Positions 29,230 through 38,583 of a stretch of 64,000 bases of DNA are shown piece by piece. The stretch's first letter is position 1. Each line of letters opens with the position of its first letter. The notes under the pieces were generated by a model that was not told the origin of the DNA, ran no database searches, and worked only from the letters and a program-made list of their open reading frames with translations. Made by a program: the position numbers and the translations under genes. Source of the DNA: UBA10646 sp003456175 (GTDB lineage Bacteria > Bacteroidota > Bacteroidia > Chitinophagales > Chitinophagaceae); contig DALYLQ010000002.1 in assembly GCA_031976225.1 (NCBI GenBank), positions 62,001-126,000 of the forward strand. The letters run 5' to 3'.

Positions 29230-32079
29230 ATGGCCGATACGTTTGCACTCGAAAACCAAAAAGCCATGCGTTCAGCAGCTCTCCCCAAATTTGTGCTCTC
29301 ACTGCTTACTTTTTTAATCACTACCATTAGCGCAATTGCACAAACCAATTACGGAAAAATTTCTGGTCGTATTGTTGATCCTAATAACAAACCTATATCA
29401 GGTGCTACTGTAATTATTGCAGGTAACAAGGGTATTGCAACAGGCGTTGATGGTCGCTTCACACTAAGTGTACCTTACGGTAAATACGAAATTACCATTA
29501 CAGCAGTTGGCTTTGTAAGCAAAACGGTTAGCGATGTAGAAGTGAAAGCTGGTGCTGTTGAAGAGTTAGATATTGTGTTAGATGTAAAGGCTAATAAATT
29601 AGATGACGTAACTGTTAAAACAAGTGCACGTCGCGAAACTACCAATGCACTTATTGCGTATCAAAAAAATACTAACACTGTTGCAGCAGTTGTAAGTGCC
29701 GAAGCTATTCGCCGTAGTCCAGATCGTAACACTGGCGAAGTTTTAAAACGTACACCAGGTGCCTCTATTCAAGAAGGTAGATTCTTAATTGTTCGTGGCT
29801 TAGCCGACCGATATAATCAAGCTATGCTAAATGGGGTATTATTAGGTAGTACCGAACCCGATAGAAAGGCGTTCAGTTTCGACTTAATTCCTGCGAATAT
29901 GATTGAAAATATCATCATTAATAAAGCATTTGTTCCAGAACTCCCAGGCGAATGGGCAGGTGGTTTAGTACAAGTGAATACAAGAGATATTCCGGCTAAG
30001 AATTTCTTTAATATACAAATTGGTGCAGGTGTTAATACACAAGCACATTTCAGAGATTTTTATCGCTACAAGGGTGGTAAAACAGATTGGCTAGGTATTG
30101 ATGATGGTACCAGAACATTACCAAGTTCTTACACTACCAAAAACCGGTTCGATATTTTGTCGCCAGCCGATAAAGTAGCCATTGGTAAAGAAATGCCTAA
30201 CATTTGGAGCACTTATATTGCGAATGCACCAGTAAATGGACAATTACAACTTAGTGGCGGTTTTAATGCTAAGATGAAAGGTAGTCAACAATTCGGTGGT
30301 GTATTCGGCTTTACCTATCAAAGAAATACCCGCCATACGAATATTGAAAACAACGGATTTAACTTCCAAGGTGGTGGCATTTTTAACCCCGATTATACTT
30401 TAGTGGATGTACGTTATGCAGAAGATGTACAATGGGGTGCTTTAGGTTCATTAACTTATCAACTGAACAATAACCACAAAGTATCAGCGAAAACTATCCT
30501 TAATATTAATAGCACCGACTTTGTAAGTGCTCGTACTGGTAATGAGAACTTTACGTCAAATCTTGATAGAGTACGCGGTTCTGAATTAGGCTTCCGTCAA
30601 AATACTTTTTGGAATACGCAAATAGTAGGTGACCATAACATTTACGTAAGTAATAAGCAATTCAAATTACGTTGGTATGGTTCATTCGGATTGTTAGATG
30701 GTTTTACTCCTGATCAACGTAGAATCTATTACGTGCAAGCAGGTGGCGCTGCAAGTGGTAATCCATTTTTATTACAAGCATCTGATGTGTTGAGCCAAAA
30801 GAGCGGCAACCGTTTCTTCCAAAACTTGAACGATTACATTTATACTGGTGGTGCCGATTTGAGCCATACAGTTACAGCATTTGGTTACAAGCAAACGATT
30901 AAAGGTGGTTACATGTTCCAAATTAGAGATCGTTTGTTCGACGCTAAACCCTTTTCAATTTTCTTACCTCGTAGTAACAACGCTTTACGTGCTTTAACTG
31001 AAGATGTAATTTTTAGTCCACAGAACTTTGGCGATGGTAGTGCAAGCAGTAATTTATTTGCTTTCGATGCTATTAGAGGTACACGTTTCCGCTACATTGC
31101 TAACACAATTCTAAATGCTGCTTATGTGCAGTTTGATAATCAATTCACCGATAAGCTAAAGCTAGTTTGGGGTGCCCGTTTAGAAGATTATGACCAATTA
31201 GTAGGTAGCACTAGAAAGAGTGATCCGCGTTTCAACAATGTTCGTGTTAGAGATTTCTTACCAGGTGTTAACCTAACATACAAAGTGAATCAAAAAGTAA
31301 ATATTCGCTTAACAGGTAGCCAAACCGTTGTTCGCCCAGAGTTAAGAGAATTGGCTACGTTTGAGTATTACGATTTTGAGTTGAATGCTGCAGTACAAGG
31401 TACACCAACATTAGAACGTACTAAAGTTACCAATCTTGATTTGCGATACGAGTTGTATCCTTCTGCTGGTGAAGTATTTACACTTGGTGCTTTCTACAAA
31501 TATTTTGATAAGCCTATTGAAATGTTATTCAACTATGGGCCTGGTGGTGCTAGTTTCTTTAACTATCAAAACCCTGCTAGTGCAACTGCTTTTGGTGTTG
31601 AGTTAGAGGCTCGTAAAAAGTTGGATTTCTTAGGTGCTGCATTTAACAAATTCACCTTACAAGCCAATGCAGCATACATCAATAGCCGTGTGAACGATGA
31701 CCGTTTAGGATTAGATAGACCATTGCAAGGACAAAGCCCTTACGTATTAAACATGGGCTTGTTATACGATAATCAGAAACATGGTATTAGTGCAACATTA
31801 TTGTATAATCAAATTGGTCGTAGGGTAGCCTTTGTGGGAAGTGAAGATCAGCCCGACACATACGAAGCACCACGCCCTGTATTTGACTTTCAACTTACTA
31901 AAAAGTTGTACCAAAATAAAATGGAGTTGCGTTTGAATGTGCAAGACATTCTGAACCAGAAATTATACTTCTATCAGAATGCCGATGGTAATAACAACTT
32001 CAATAAAACAACTGATCCAATACGCTTTGCACGCCAGTTTGGTACTAATATCAGTTTCACTGTTGGTTATGCTTTATAA
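29230..32079 (+). CDS. TonB-dependent receptor with CarboxypepD-regulatory N-domain
   Basis: 949 residues. The signal peptide is clearest from ATG 29266 (MRSAALPKF...ISAIA|Q), so that start is possible. It has a carboxypeptidase-regulatory-like domain (about 40-125, GKISGRIVDPNNKPISGATV), a plug (about 150-260, IRRSPDRNTGEVLKRTPGASIQEGRFLIVRGL) and a 22-strand-type barrel to the end. It resembles receptors paired with a surface lipoprotein, as seen directly downstream. Its place between PiT/DUF47 and a PhoR/PhoB pair suggests uptake of a phosphorus compound, which is inference only. Confidence 0.92.
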   Translation: MADTFALENQKAMRSAALPKFVLSLLTFLITTISAIAQTNYGKISGRIVDPNNKPISGATVIIAGNKGIATGVDGRFTLSVPYGKYEITITAVGFVSKTVSDVEVKAGAVEELDIVLDVKANKLDDVTVKTSARRETTNALIAYQKNTNTVAAVVSAEAIRRSPDRNTGEVLKRTPGASIQEGRFLIVRGLADRYNQAMLNGVLLGSTEPDRKAFSFDLIPANMIENIIINKAFVPELPGEWAGGLVQVNTRDIPAKNFFNIQIGAGVNTQAHFRDFYRYKGGKTDWLGIDDGTRTLPSSYTTKNRFDILSPADKVAIGKEMPNIWSTYIANAPVNGQLQLSGGFNAKMKGSQQFGGVFGFTYQRNTRHTNIENNGFNFQGGGIFNPDYTLVDVRYAEDVQWGALGSLTYQLNNNHKVSAKTILNINSTDFVSARTGNENFTSNLDRVRGSELGFRQNTFWNTQIVGDHNIYVSNKQFKLRWYGSFGLLDGFTPDQRRIYYVQAGGAASGNPFLLQASDVLSQKSGNRFFQNLNDYIYTGGADLSHTVTAFGYKQTIKGGYMFQIRDRLFDAKPFSIFLPRSNNALRALTEDVIFSPQNFGDGSASSNLFAFDAIRGTRFRYIANTILNAAYVQFDNQFTDKLKLVWGARLEDYDQLVGSTRKSDPRFNNVRVRDFLPGVNLTYKVNQKVNIRLTGSQTVVRPELRELATFEYYDFELNAAVQGTPTLERTKVTNLDLRYELYPSAGEVFTLGAFYKYFDKPIEMLFNYGPGGASFFNYQNPASATAFGVELEARKKLDFLGAAFNKFTLQANAAYINSRVNDDRLGLDRPLQGQSPYVLNMGLLYDNQKHGISATLLYNQIGRRVAFVGSEDQPDTYEAPRPVFDFQLTKKLYQNKMELRLNVQDILNQKLYFYQNADGNNNFNKTTDPIRFARQFGTNISFTVGYAL

Positions 32080-32127
32080 CATCAACTATAATTAATCTCC
32101 TTACAAAATCAAGCTCAAATCATAGTT

Positions 32128-33657
32128 ATGAAAAAGGTTCTATTTTACCTCGCAGCATTAGTAGGTGTAGCTACTGTTAGCTGTAGAAAAATTGAAGAAG
32201 ATGGTCAAATTGTTGTTGTTAACAATAACAGTGGTACCAATAACCCTACTACGGGGCAAACTATTACATTACGTGGCCGTATCGATAAGGATACCATTTT
32301 ACGTAAGGGTAATAATTACATTATTGATGGCTTGGTGTACATGGTAAATAATGCCACCATGCGTATTGAACCGGGTGTTACAGTTAAAGCTAATTTTCAG
32401 GGTGCTAATGTTGGTGCCTTGGTAATTACACGTGGTGCTAAACTTGTAGCCGATGGTACAGTGAATGAACCGATTGTATTTTCAAGTGCCAACCCTCGTC
32501 CACGCAGTGGCGATTGGGGTGGTGTTGTTATTTGCGGACGTGCCTCTATCAATACTACTTTCAATGGTCAGCAAGGTGTGTATCAGGTTGAGGGTGGTAT
32601 TAATAACTCATTTGGCGATGGCTTAGCCGGTGGCGGTACAGCTCCTAATGATGATGATAGTTCTGGCGTATTGCGTTACGTTCGTATTGAGTATGCTGGT
32701 TATGCTTTCAATCCTGATCAGGAAATTAACAGTTTAACAATGGCTGCTGTTGGTCGCAAAACAGTAATAGACTACGTACAAGTTACTTACGCAAAAGATG
32801 ATGCTTTCGAGTGGTTTGGTGGTACTGTAGATTGCCAGCACTTAATAGCTTGGAAAACACAAGATGATGATTTTGATAGCGATAATGGTTTCAGTGGTCG
32901 TGTACAATTTGGCTTGATTTTCCGTGATTCTGCTATTGCCGATATCTCTCGTTCTGAGGCTTTCGAATCAGATAACGATGCCAATGGCTCAACCAATGCA
33001 CCACAAACACGTGCTGTATTCAGTAATATAACAGCGATTGGTCCACGTGCTACGTTAACCAATGTTGGTAACAGTTTGTATTTAGCTGCTGCACAAATTC
33101 GTCGTAACTCAGGTATCTCTATCTTCAATTCAATTTTCATTGGCTGGCCTACTGGTTTATTGATAGATGCCTCTCGCGGTCGTGTACTTGATTTGAACGT
33201 ACAAGATTCAACGGTTCGCTTTAAGAATAACATTATTGCTGGCTGTAACACACCTTATGCTTATACAGCTAGTGCTACGCCTACAGGTTTAAAGAGACAG
33301 GAGCTAATTGAACAGGTGCTTTCGTTTACTCTGACGGGAGTCGACTGAAGACGTNNNNNNNNNNCTAGTGCTACGCCTACAGGTTGGAACAACCAGAGTG
33401 TACAAGATTGGTTTTCTAATACTTTTTTTGCGAACCAAACTATTACAACTGCCGATGGTGCTCGCTTGATTGCACCATTCAATTATAGCCAGCCCGATCC
33501 TACGCCTTTCGGTGTTAGCGGTTCTCCAGCATCAGGTGCTAGCTTTGCCGATCCTAAGTTGGTTGGTTTTAGAGCTGTTAGCTTCCGTGGTGGTGTTGCT
33601 GCTGCAGGTGCCGATCAAACATGGTGGAAAGGTTGGACTAGCTTTCCTACAGAATAA
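32128..33657 (+). CDS. surface lipoprotein with beta-helix-like repeats, interrupted by an assembly gap
   Basis: The lipoprotein signal has its Cys at about residue 19 (ATVSC). A Thr/Asn linker is followed by a long beta-rich region (NNATMRIEPGVTVKANFQG, GDWGGVVICGRAS, DYVQVTYAKDDAFEWFGG) of the sort found with TonB receptors in Bacteroidota. The frame is closed at 33348 by inserted sequence next to ten N (33355-33364). The 21 bases at 33269-33289 are repeated at 33365-33385. Joining the two copies gives ...YTASATPTGWNNQSVQDWF... and an uninterrupted protein to the stop at 33657, ending WWKGWTSFPTE. The real length is about 477 residues. Confidence 0.75.
33290..33364. other. assembly gap with foreign or misjoined flank
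   Basis: There are 65 bases of sequence unrelated to the gene, followed by ten N. The piece contains adjacent GTCGAC and GAAGAC sites and is bounded by a 21-bp direct duplication of the gene. It is best read as a scaffold join artefact. Confidence 0.8.
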
Positions 33658-33676
33658 TTGAGTTTTGATATACTGA

Positions 33677-33714
33677 CATGAAAGAGGCGTTGCATATGCA
33701 ACGCCTCTTTCATG
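33677..33714. terminator. 38-bp perfect palindrome, bidirectional terminator
   Basis: A perfect inverted repeat runs from 33677 to 33714 with core GAGGCGTTGCA / TGCAACGCCTC and flanking A- and T-runs. It lies 20 bases after the lipoprotein stop and is convergent with the sensor kinase gene. Confidence 0.85.
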
Positions 33715-33943
33715 TTATACATAATACCTTTCGGTAAAAGATTAATATGTAATTATTATAAACTTCATATATGCTTTACATTGAAGTACAACATTTGCAA
33801 CGCAAGCAAGAACGATAGTAGATTTTCTCATGCCGGCCGCTATTTCTATAGTGGCTTTTTATTTTATAAAATACGTATTGGCAGAGAGTAGTAGGTATTT
33901 AATCATTTACCGTAAGGTGCTTAATTACAAGCTATTAGTATGC

Positions 33944-34999
33944 TTAAGCACCTTCTTTACGACCATCGAGTGTGAATCCGAAGGTAGTTCCAATATCTAC
34001 TTTACTACGTACATGTATGCTTTGGCCATGCGCCTCAATAATATGCTTACAAATTGCAAGCCCAAGACCAGTGCCGCCTGCATTGCGGCTCCTACCTCTG
34101 TCGGTTCTATAGAAACGCTCAAAAATTCTAGGTAAGTGTTCTTCGCTAATGCCAATACCATCGTCGCCAATTTCAATTAAAACACGTTCACCATCTGTTT
34201 GATATACACTTGCTACAATATGGCCACCTTGCTTACCATACTTGGTAGCATTGGTTACAAGATTGGTAATTACCTGCTTAATTTTAGATTTATCGGCAAA
34301 TACTATAATAGGTATTTCGCAACCTTTTTTAATGGTACAATCAATATTACTCGATGCAGTTTGTAAGCTCAGTGCTTCAAACACTTCTCGAATCATATCT
34401 TGAATAACAAAGTTCTCTTTGTATAAGGGTTGCTCTCCTGTTTCAAGTCGTGTAATTTCATCTAAATCGCTTACAAGATGTACTAGCCTGTCTACATTTT
34501 TACTGGCATTTTCTAAAAAGCGAGTACTTACTTTGGGGTTATCAAGTGCACCACCTAGTAAGGTGTCAACATAACCTTGAATAGCGAAAATGGGTGTTTT
34601 AAATTCATGCGATAAATTTTGTAAAAACTCTCTTCTGAACACCTCATTGTTTCTAAGTTCTTCAATTTCACTTTTGCGTTGAATTGCCCAGCGCTCCACA
34701 TCTTCACGTACTTCATCAATACCTTTTTGTGGAAGAATGTACTTATAGTACATCTCTTCTTTTTTAGAGGCTTTTGTTTGATAAATAAATTTATAGATGA
34801 GTTTTATCTTTCGATAAATAAACCACTGAAGTACAAATCGTATTAAAAAATAACTTCCTATAAAAATTACAGCTAATGAAATTAATGCAATCTTCCAATC
34901 GGGGCGAATAACATATATGCCCAAGCTAATTGGCATACTTAATAGCACTGCTGTTAAAGCAGATAATTGATTGGGTGTTAAGTTTTTTGTTGTAAACAA
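33944..34999 (-). CDS. PhoR-like sensor histidine kinase
   Basis: 351 residues. Two N-terminal membrane helices (about 14-30 and 34-55) have almost no loop between them. A linker is followed by HisKA with the phospho-acceptor His in FLQNLSHEFKTPIFAIQGY and an intact HATPase domain (NLVTNATKYG, IEIGDDGIGISEEHLPRIFERFYR, GTGLGLAICKHIIEAHG). The short periplasmic part resembles PhoR-type kinases that sense through a partner. It is downstream of the response regulator gene, with a strong hairpin between the two, so its expression may be partly separate. Confidence 0.9.
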   Translation of the reverse strand: MFTTKNLTPNQLSALTAVLLSMPISLGIYVIRPDWKIALISLAVIFIGSYFLIRFVLQWFIYRKIKLIYKFIYQTKASKKEEMYYKYILPQKGIDEVREDVERWAIQRKSEIEELRNNEVFRREFLQNLSHEFKTPIFAIQGYVDTLLGGALDNPKVSTRFLENASKNVDRLVHLVSDLDEITRLETGEQPLYKENFVIQDMIREVFEALSLQTASSNIDCTIKKGCEIPIIVFADKSKIKQVITNLVTNATKYGKQGGHIVASVYQTDGERVLIEIGDDGIGISEEHLPRIFERFYRTDRGRSRNAGGTGLGLAICKHIIEAHGQSIHVRSKVDIGTTFGFTLDGRKEGA

Positions 35000-35034
35000 G
35001 TGTTGTTTTTTAATGTATGCATATTACAAAAAAA

Positions 35035-35068
35035 GGGTAAATGCTTCGTGGTTGGTAAGCATTTACCC
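35035..35068 (-). terminator. terminator between response regulator and sensor kinase genes
   Basis: The stem GGGTAAATGCTT / AAGCATTTACCC has 12-bp arms and is followed on the minus strand by a T-run of about eight. An iterated-motif copy (35067-35078) overlaps its edge. It would limit read-through from the regulator into the kinase. Confidence 0.8.
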
Positions 35069-35089
35069 TTACGGTAAAAGAAAAATCAG

Positions 35090-35776
35090 TTACAGTTCAA
35101 ATTTGTATCCAACGCCTTTAACAGTAGTAATACAATCGATACCCATTTTTTGGCGAATCTTACGGATGTGTACATCAATAGTTCTATCGCCAACAATAAC
35201 ATCGGCACCCCACACCTGGCTCAATATTTCGTTACGTAAAAAAACTCTGCCTGGCTTACTTGCAAGTAGGTATAATAGTTCAAATTCCTTTTTTGCCAAT
35301 ACTACTTCGGTACCACTTACAGTTACAACAAAGCGGTTAGGATCTATGCTTATATTATCGATTTGTATTGCTTTACCTTCTTGCTCTTTCGGTAGGCGTC
35401 GAAATATGGCGTTAACTCTGCTTACGAGTACTTTCGGGCTAATGGGTTTGCTTATGTAATCATCTGCACCCATTTCTAAACCTTTTATTTGCGAACTTTC
35501 ATCGTTCAATGCAGTAAGGAAAATAATTAGCGTATCGTTAAAACTAGTTTGACTGCGCAGGTAAGCACATGCTTCGATACCTGTTTTTTTCGGCATCATT
35601 ATGTCAAGAATAATCAAGTCGGGCTGCACTTGCTTTGCTAAGTCTATTGCTTCTTGTCCGTCTTTGGCGGTAACAATTTCATATCCTTCCTTCGACAGAT
35701 TGTAACTGATAATTTCAAGGATATCAGGTTCGTCGTCGGCAATCAGTATCTTTTTAGCCTTTGATTCCATTAACAT
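35090..35776 (-). CDS. OmpR/PhoB-family response regulator
   Basis: 228 residues. The REC domain (about 5-120) has the acidic pair DDE, phospho-acceptor Asp in LIILDIMMP, Thr in FLTALND and Lys in SKPI. The winged-helix DNA-binding domain (about 130-225) has the typical KKEFELLYLLASKPGRVFLRNEIL and RTIDVHIRKIRQKMG...VKGVGYKF. It is paired with the adjacent PhoR-like kinase. Nearness to PiT, DUF47 and a TonB receptor supports a phosphate-starvation role, not proven by sequence. Confidence 0.93.
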   Translation of the reverse strand: MLMESKAKKILIADDEPDILEIISYNLSKEGYEIVTAKDGQEAIDLAKQVQPDLIILDIMMPKKTGIEACAYLRSQTSFNDTLIIFLTALNDESSQIKGLEMGADDYISKPISPKVLVSRVNAIFRRLPKEQEGKAIQIDNISIDPNRFVVTVSGTEVVLAKKEFELLYLLASKPGRVFLRNEILSQVWGADVIVGDRTIDVHIRKIRQKMGIDCITTVKGVGYKFEL

Positions 35777-35786
35777 AACGTTTACA

Positions 35787-35794
35787 CAAAAATA
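35787..35794 (-). promoter_or_regulatory. possible Bacteroidota -7 element for the response regulator
   Basis: On the minus strand it reads TATTTTTG, which fits the Bacteroidota -7 consensus TAnnTTTG. It lies 11 bases before the annotated ATG, or 17 before the next in-frame ATG (MESKAKK). No good -33 TTG was seen. Confidence 0.3.
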
Positions 35795-35897
35795 ATTTCA
35801 ACCATAAAGCTACTACATCCTACGACATTATGTAATTGTTAAACAGCAAAGCGGCGGCTAAACTGTACATTTGTTATTGGCTAATCGTTAGAATACA

Positions 35898-38036
35898 ATG
35901 ATGTTACGTGTTTTATTGTTAGGATGTTTCTTTGTAATGGTGTTCACTAAAGTTACTGTAGCACAAACGCAAGCAGCAGATAGTATGCCTGCCATACCAG
36001 TTATGCGACAACTGTTTCATGAGCAACTACAAAAGAGTACAACACAGCTTAATGATTTTAAGATAGATGGTTTTGATACCTTACGGCAAATGATATATCG
36101 TTATCAAGTAAGCATAGAACGAAATGAGCAACTTAATAACAACGATAAAATAAAATTCTTAAGAGGTCTCAATGATGTTTTAAATACGTTTTATAGCGAT
36201 GTAAGGTATGGAAGAATTGATAGGCGGTTGCTTCCTCATTTACTGCAAAGTAATCAACAAGCTACACTACTCGAAATGCAGCAAAAGAGTATACTGCCAG
36301 AGATAATTGCTGCTAAACGAGAAGTTGGCAACATTCTTATTAAATCTTTTTCATTTCAGGCTAACGAAGGCTTAGTAGCTTCAAAAGAAATTTTACTGCT
36401 TAAAGAATGCGATGCATTTCCGAATCGTACACTCAATATTTTAAGTCAACACCCACAAGTGTATTTTGCAGATAGTTTAATAGCGCTTGCTGCGTTGCGA
36501 GATCCTGAGGCTTTATATAACTATGCAGCAGCGCCGAATGCATTGGGTAAGCGAATACAACAACACACCAATCCATTAGTAGCTACGATTGCAGGGCTGG
36601 CTACCAGCAAATCTGGTAGGCAGTATTTTTGTTTTCTCGATGATTTGTATAAAGGTAAAACTACGGTGCAAGCTATTGATGCTGTGATAGCAGATAGTGT
36701 TGCATACTATAAACTAATGGTAAAAACGCAAATTGATTATGCTGACAGAATGCGTTTAAAAGATACACCCTTGGTGTACAAAACGTTAGAGCATAGATTG
36801 CGACAAAAAGCAAAAGAAGTATTCATCAATGAAATCAATGGCTTACACGATGCAGACGATGCCGTAAGGTTTAAAAGTCTTCAGCCATTAACACCGCAAG
36901 AGCTTTACTACTTATGTGTTTTAGGCGATGAAGAGATTTATACAAGTAGTTACCTCGGCGTGTACAAGCGTATGTTTGAAAAATTAGGTACTACTACTGC
37001 CGATAGTATGCTTATGAGTGTTAGATTTAATCACTTCCGTAAATGGATACGCATGGCAGCAGGCTACAATATGCTCGACGATTTTTTAGCTCGTATGGAA
37101 GCACGTAATGCCCAATTGCTCATGAAGGCTTTCGTAAATGGACTTGATAAAACCGATGGGTTCGAAGATGCTGTTGATGTGGCCGATAGTTATGCAAGTA
37201 TTACGAATACAGAGCTACAACAACTTATGTTACACCGTGTAGCAGCAAATTTGGCTTACGCTACAGCTAATGAGAATACAAGGGCGAAAAATATCTATTA
37301 TGTGCTTGATGTTTTGTTTAAAAGTATGGAGCCAAGTAATAACATTGATGTAAGTGCTACTTTGCAAATACCACCAGTGTTCACAATGCCCTTGCAACGA
37401 TTAAAAAATGAAAAGGGGCGTGTTGTAATTGAGCAGTTTTTCTATGGCGATAAAGATGGCTTCAATATTTTCAATGCGTTCATTCGCAATTTTAGCAGTG
37501 GTTTGTGGCGCATTCAATCAAATGAGCAATTTGTTATTGTTAGTTCAACTAGTGGTACACCCATTACTATTGTTGCGAATAAGCCCTTAGACGAAACCCA
37601 AGATTTAGATGCAAAGGCACAAGCTGCTATGCACCAATACTTGATGGAAAATAATTTGCCGCCTTCTATTGTAATACATCGTGGGCATAGTTATTATTTG
37701 AGAAGTACCATTGAGCAATTATCGGCAACGGCTAAGTTGGTTGTTTTAGGTAGTTGCGGTGGGTATAATAACTTAAATGAAGTACTTAAAATTACACCAG
37801 AAGCACACATCATCGCTAGCAAGCAAGTAGGAACAGGCATTATTAATCAGGGAATGCTTGGGGTTATTTTTGAAACATTAAGACAAGGTAAAGATTTAGA
37901 TTGGCCAGCAATGTGGAAAGATTTAAGCAGAACCTTTAGTAACAATGAAAAGTTCGATGATTATGTGCCACCCCACAAAAATTTAGGTGCCATCTTTATT
38001 ATGGCATACCAACGATTACTTGAAAGATCTGAATAA
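35898..38036 (+). CDS. large secreted protein with a His/Cys caspase-like C-terminal segment
   Basis: 712 residues. The signal peptide ends TVA|Q. Residues 25-480 are mainly helical and unfamiliar. The C-terminal 220 residues alternate strands and helices and contain a His at 597 in a strand-end context (SIVIHRGHSYYL) and a Cys at 620 after a hydrophobic strand (KLVVLGSCGGYNN). That spacing and setting recall the His/Cys dyad of caspase-fold peptidases (C14, C25, CHAT). This is pattern inference. It is divergent from the response regulator gene, with 121 bases between them, and is followed by a strong terminator. Confidence 0.6.
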   Translation: MMLRVLLLGCFFVMVFTKVTVAQTQAADSMPAIPVMRQLFHEQLQKSTTQLNDFKIDGFDTLRQMIYRYQVSIERNEQLNNNDKIKFLRGLNDVLNTFYSDVRYGRIDRRLLPHLLQSNQQATLLEMQQKSILPEIIAAKREVGNILIKSFSFQANEGLVASKEILLLKECDAFPNRTLNILSQHPQVYFADSLIALAALRDPEALYNYAAAPNALGKRIQQHTNPLVATIAGLATSKSGRQYFCFLDDLYKGKTTVQAIDAVIADSVAYYKLMVKTQIDYADRMRLKDTPLVYKTLEHRLRQKAKEVFINEINGLHDADDAVRFKSLQPLTPQELYYLCVLGDEEIYTSSYLGVYKRMFEKLGTTTADSMLMSVRFNHFRKWIRMAAGYNMLDDFLARMEARNAQLLMKAFVNGLDKTDGFEDAVDVADSYASITNTELQQLMLHRVAANLAYATANENTRAKNIYYVLDVLFKSMEPSNNIDVSATLQIPPVFTMPLQRLKNEKGRVVIEQFFYGDKDGFNIFNAFIRNFSSGLWRIQSNEQFVIVSSTSGTPITIVANKPLDETQDLDAKAQAAMHQYLMENNLPPSIVIHRGHSYYLRSTIEQLSATAKLVVLGSCGGYNNLNEVLKITPEAHIIASKQVGTGIINQGMLGVIFETLRQGKDLDWPAMWKDLSRTFSNNEKFDDYVPPHKNLGAIFIMAYQRLLERSE

Positions 38037-38040
38037 AAAA

Positions 38041-38065
38041 AGCGGCCGGCTGGCCGCTTTTTTTA
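38041..38065. terminator. bidirectional intrinsic terminator
   Basis: The stem AGCGGCC / GGCCGCT has a 4-base loop, with an A-run before and a T-run after. It lies between convergent genes ending at 38036 and 38068. Confidence 0.9.
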
Positions 38066-38067
38066 TT

Positions 38068-38580
38068 TTATGGTATTCTGCTGAGTGATGCAAATTGATA
38101 GGAGTTAATCGGGAAAGCTATTACTTTAGGAATGTTGTTAGAACCGCCGGAAACTAGCTTTTGGGTTAAGCTACTGTACATAATTTCCATAGTTAAGGTG
38201 TTGCCTGTTTTGGTATATGTACTTTGAAGCATACCTCCCTCAACTTGAAACCACGATACCAGTCTGTTATTATACAATGCAGCAGCTAGTAATATACCAT
38301 TATGTTCATCTATCAATAATTGCTTTTTAGTGGTATCAGAATATAAAGTATAATTTCTTACATCTTTAGTATTGTATACTAACTGCCAAGTAAGTGTATC
38401 GCTACCATTTACAGGTTGTATGTTGAGCTGCATAGGGATTTGTTGTTGTACTTCGCCCTTTGCATTGTATATATTGAGCTTACCTTGCCAATGGCCGTGC
38501 CAACTTGTATCTAATGTGCGTTGAGCATTTACCGTAAGGTAACAGCAACTTACAATAAGTATGATTAATAGCTTTTTCAT
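38068..38580 (-). CDS. secreted protein of unknown function
   Basis: 170 residues. The signal peptide ends LTVNA|Q, encoded by an exact iterated-motif copy (38526-38539). The mature part is beta-rich (WHGHWQGKLNIYNAKGEVQQQIPMQLNIQPV, TWQLVYNTKDVRNYTLYSDTTKK) and looks like a small lipocalin-type or beta-sandwich domain. No family was assigned. It starts 4 bases before the stop of the BNR-repeat gene, so it is the second gene of an operon. Confidence 0.65.
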   Translation of the reverse strand: MKKLLIILIVSCCYLTVNAQRTLDTSWHGHWQGKLNIYNAKGEVQQQIPMQLNIQPVNGSDTLTWQLVYNTKDVRNYTLYSDTTKKQLLIDEHNGILLAAALYNNRLVSWFQVEGGMLQSTYTKTGNTLTMEIMYSSLTQKLVSGGSNNIPKVIAFPINSYQFASLSRIP

Positions 38581-38583
38581 GCG

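Noticed and set aside
32787..33251. 154-codon ORF antisense to the surface lipoprotein gene
   Set aside because: Shadow frame of the lipoprotein; the codon pattern follows the plus-strand gene.
33287..33364. Resemblance of TAAAGAGACAG to the Nextera mosaic end
   Set aside because: Only about ten bases and not an exact match, so adaptor origin is not asserted. The artefact conclusion rests on the duplication and N run.
33466..33661. Two small ORFs right of the N gap
   Set aside because: One is the true C-terminal part of the interrupted lipoprotein, the other a shadow; neither is a separate gene.
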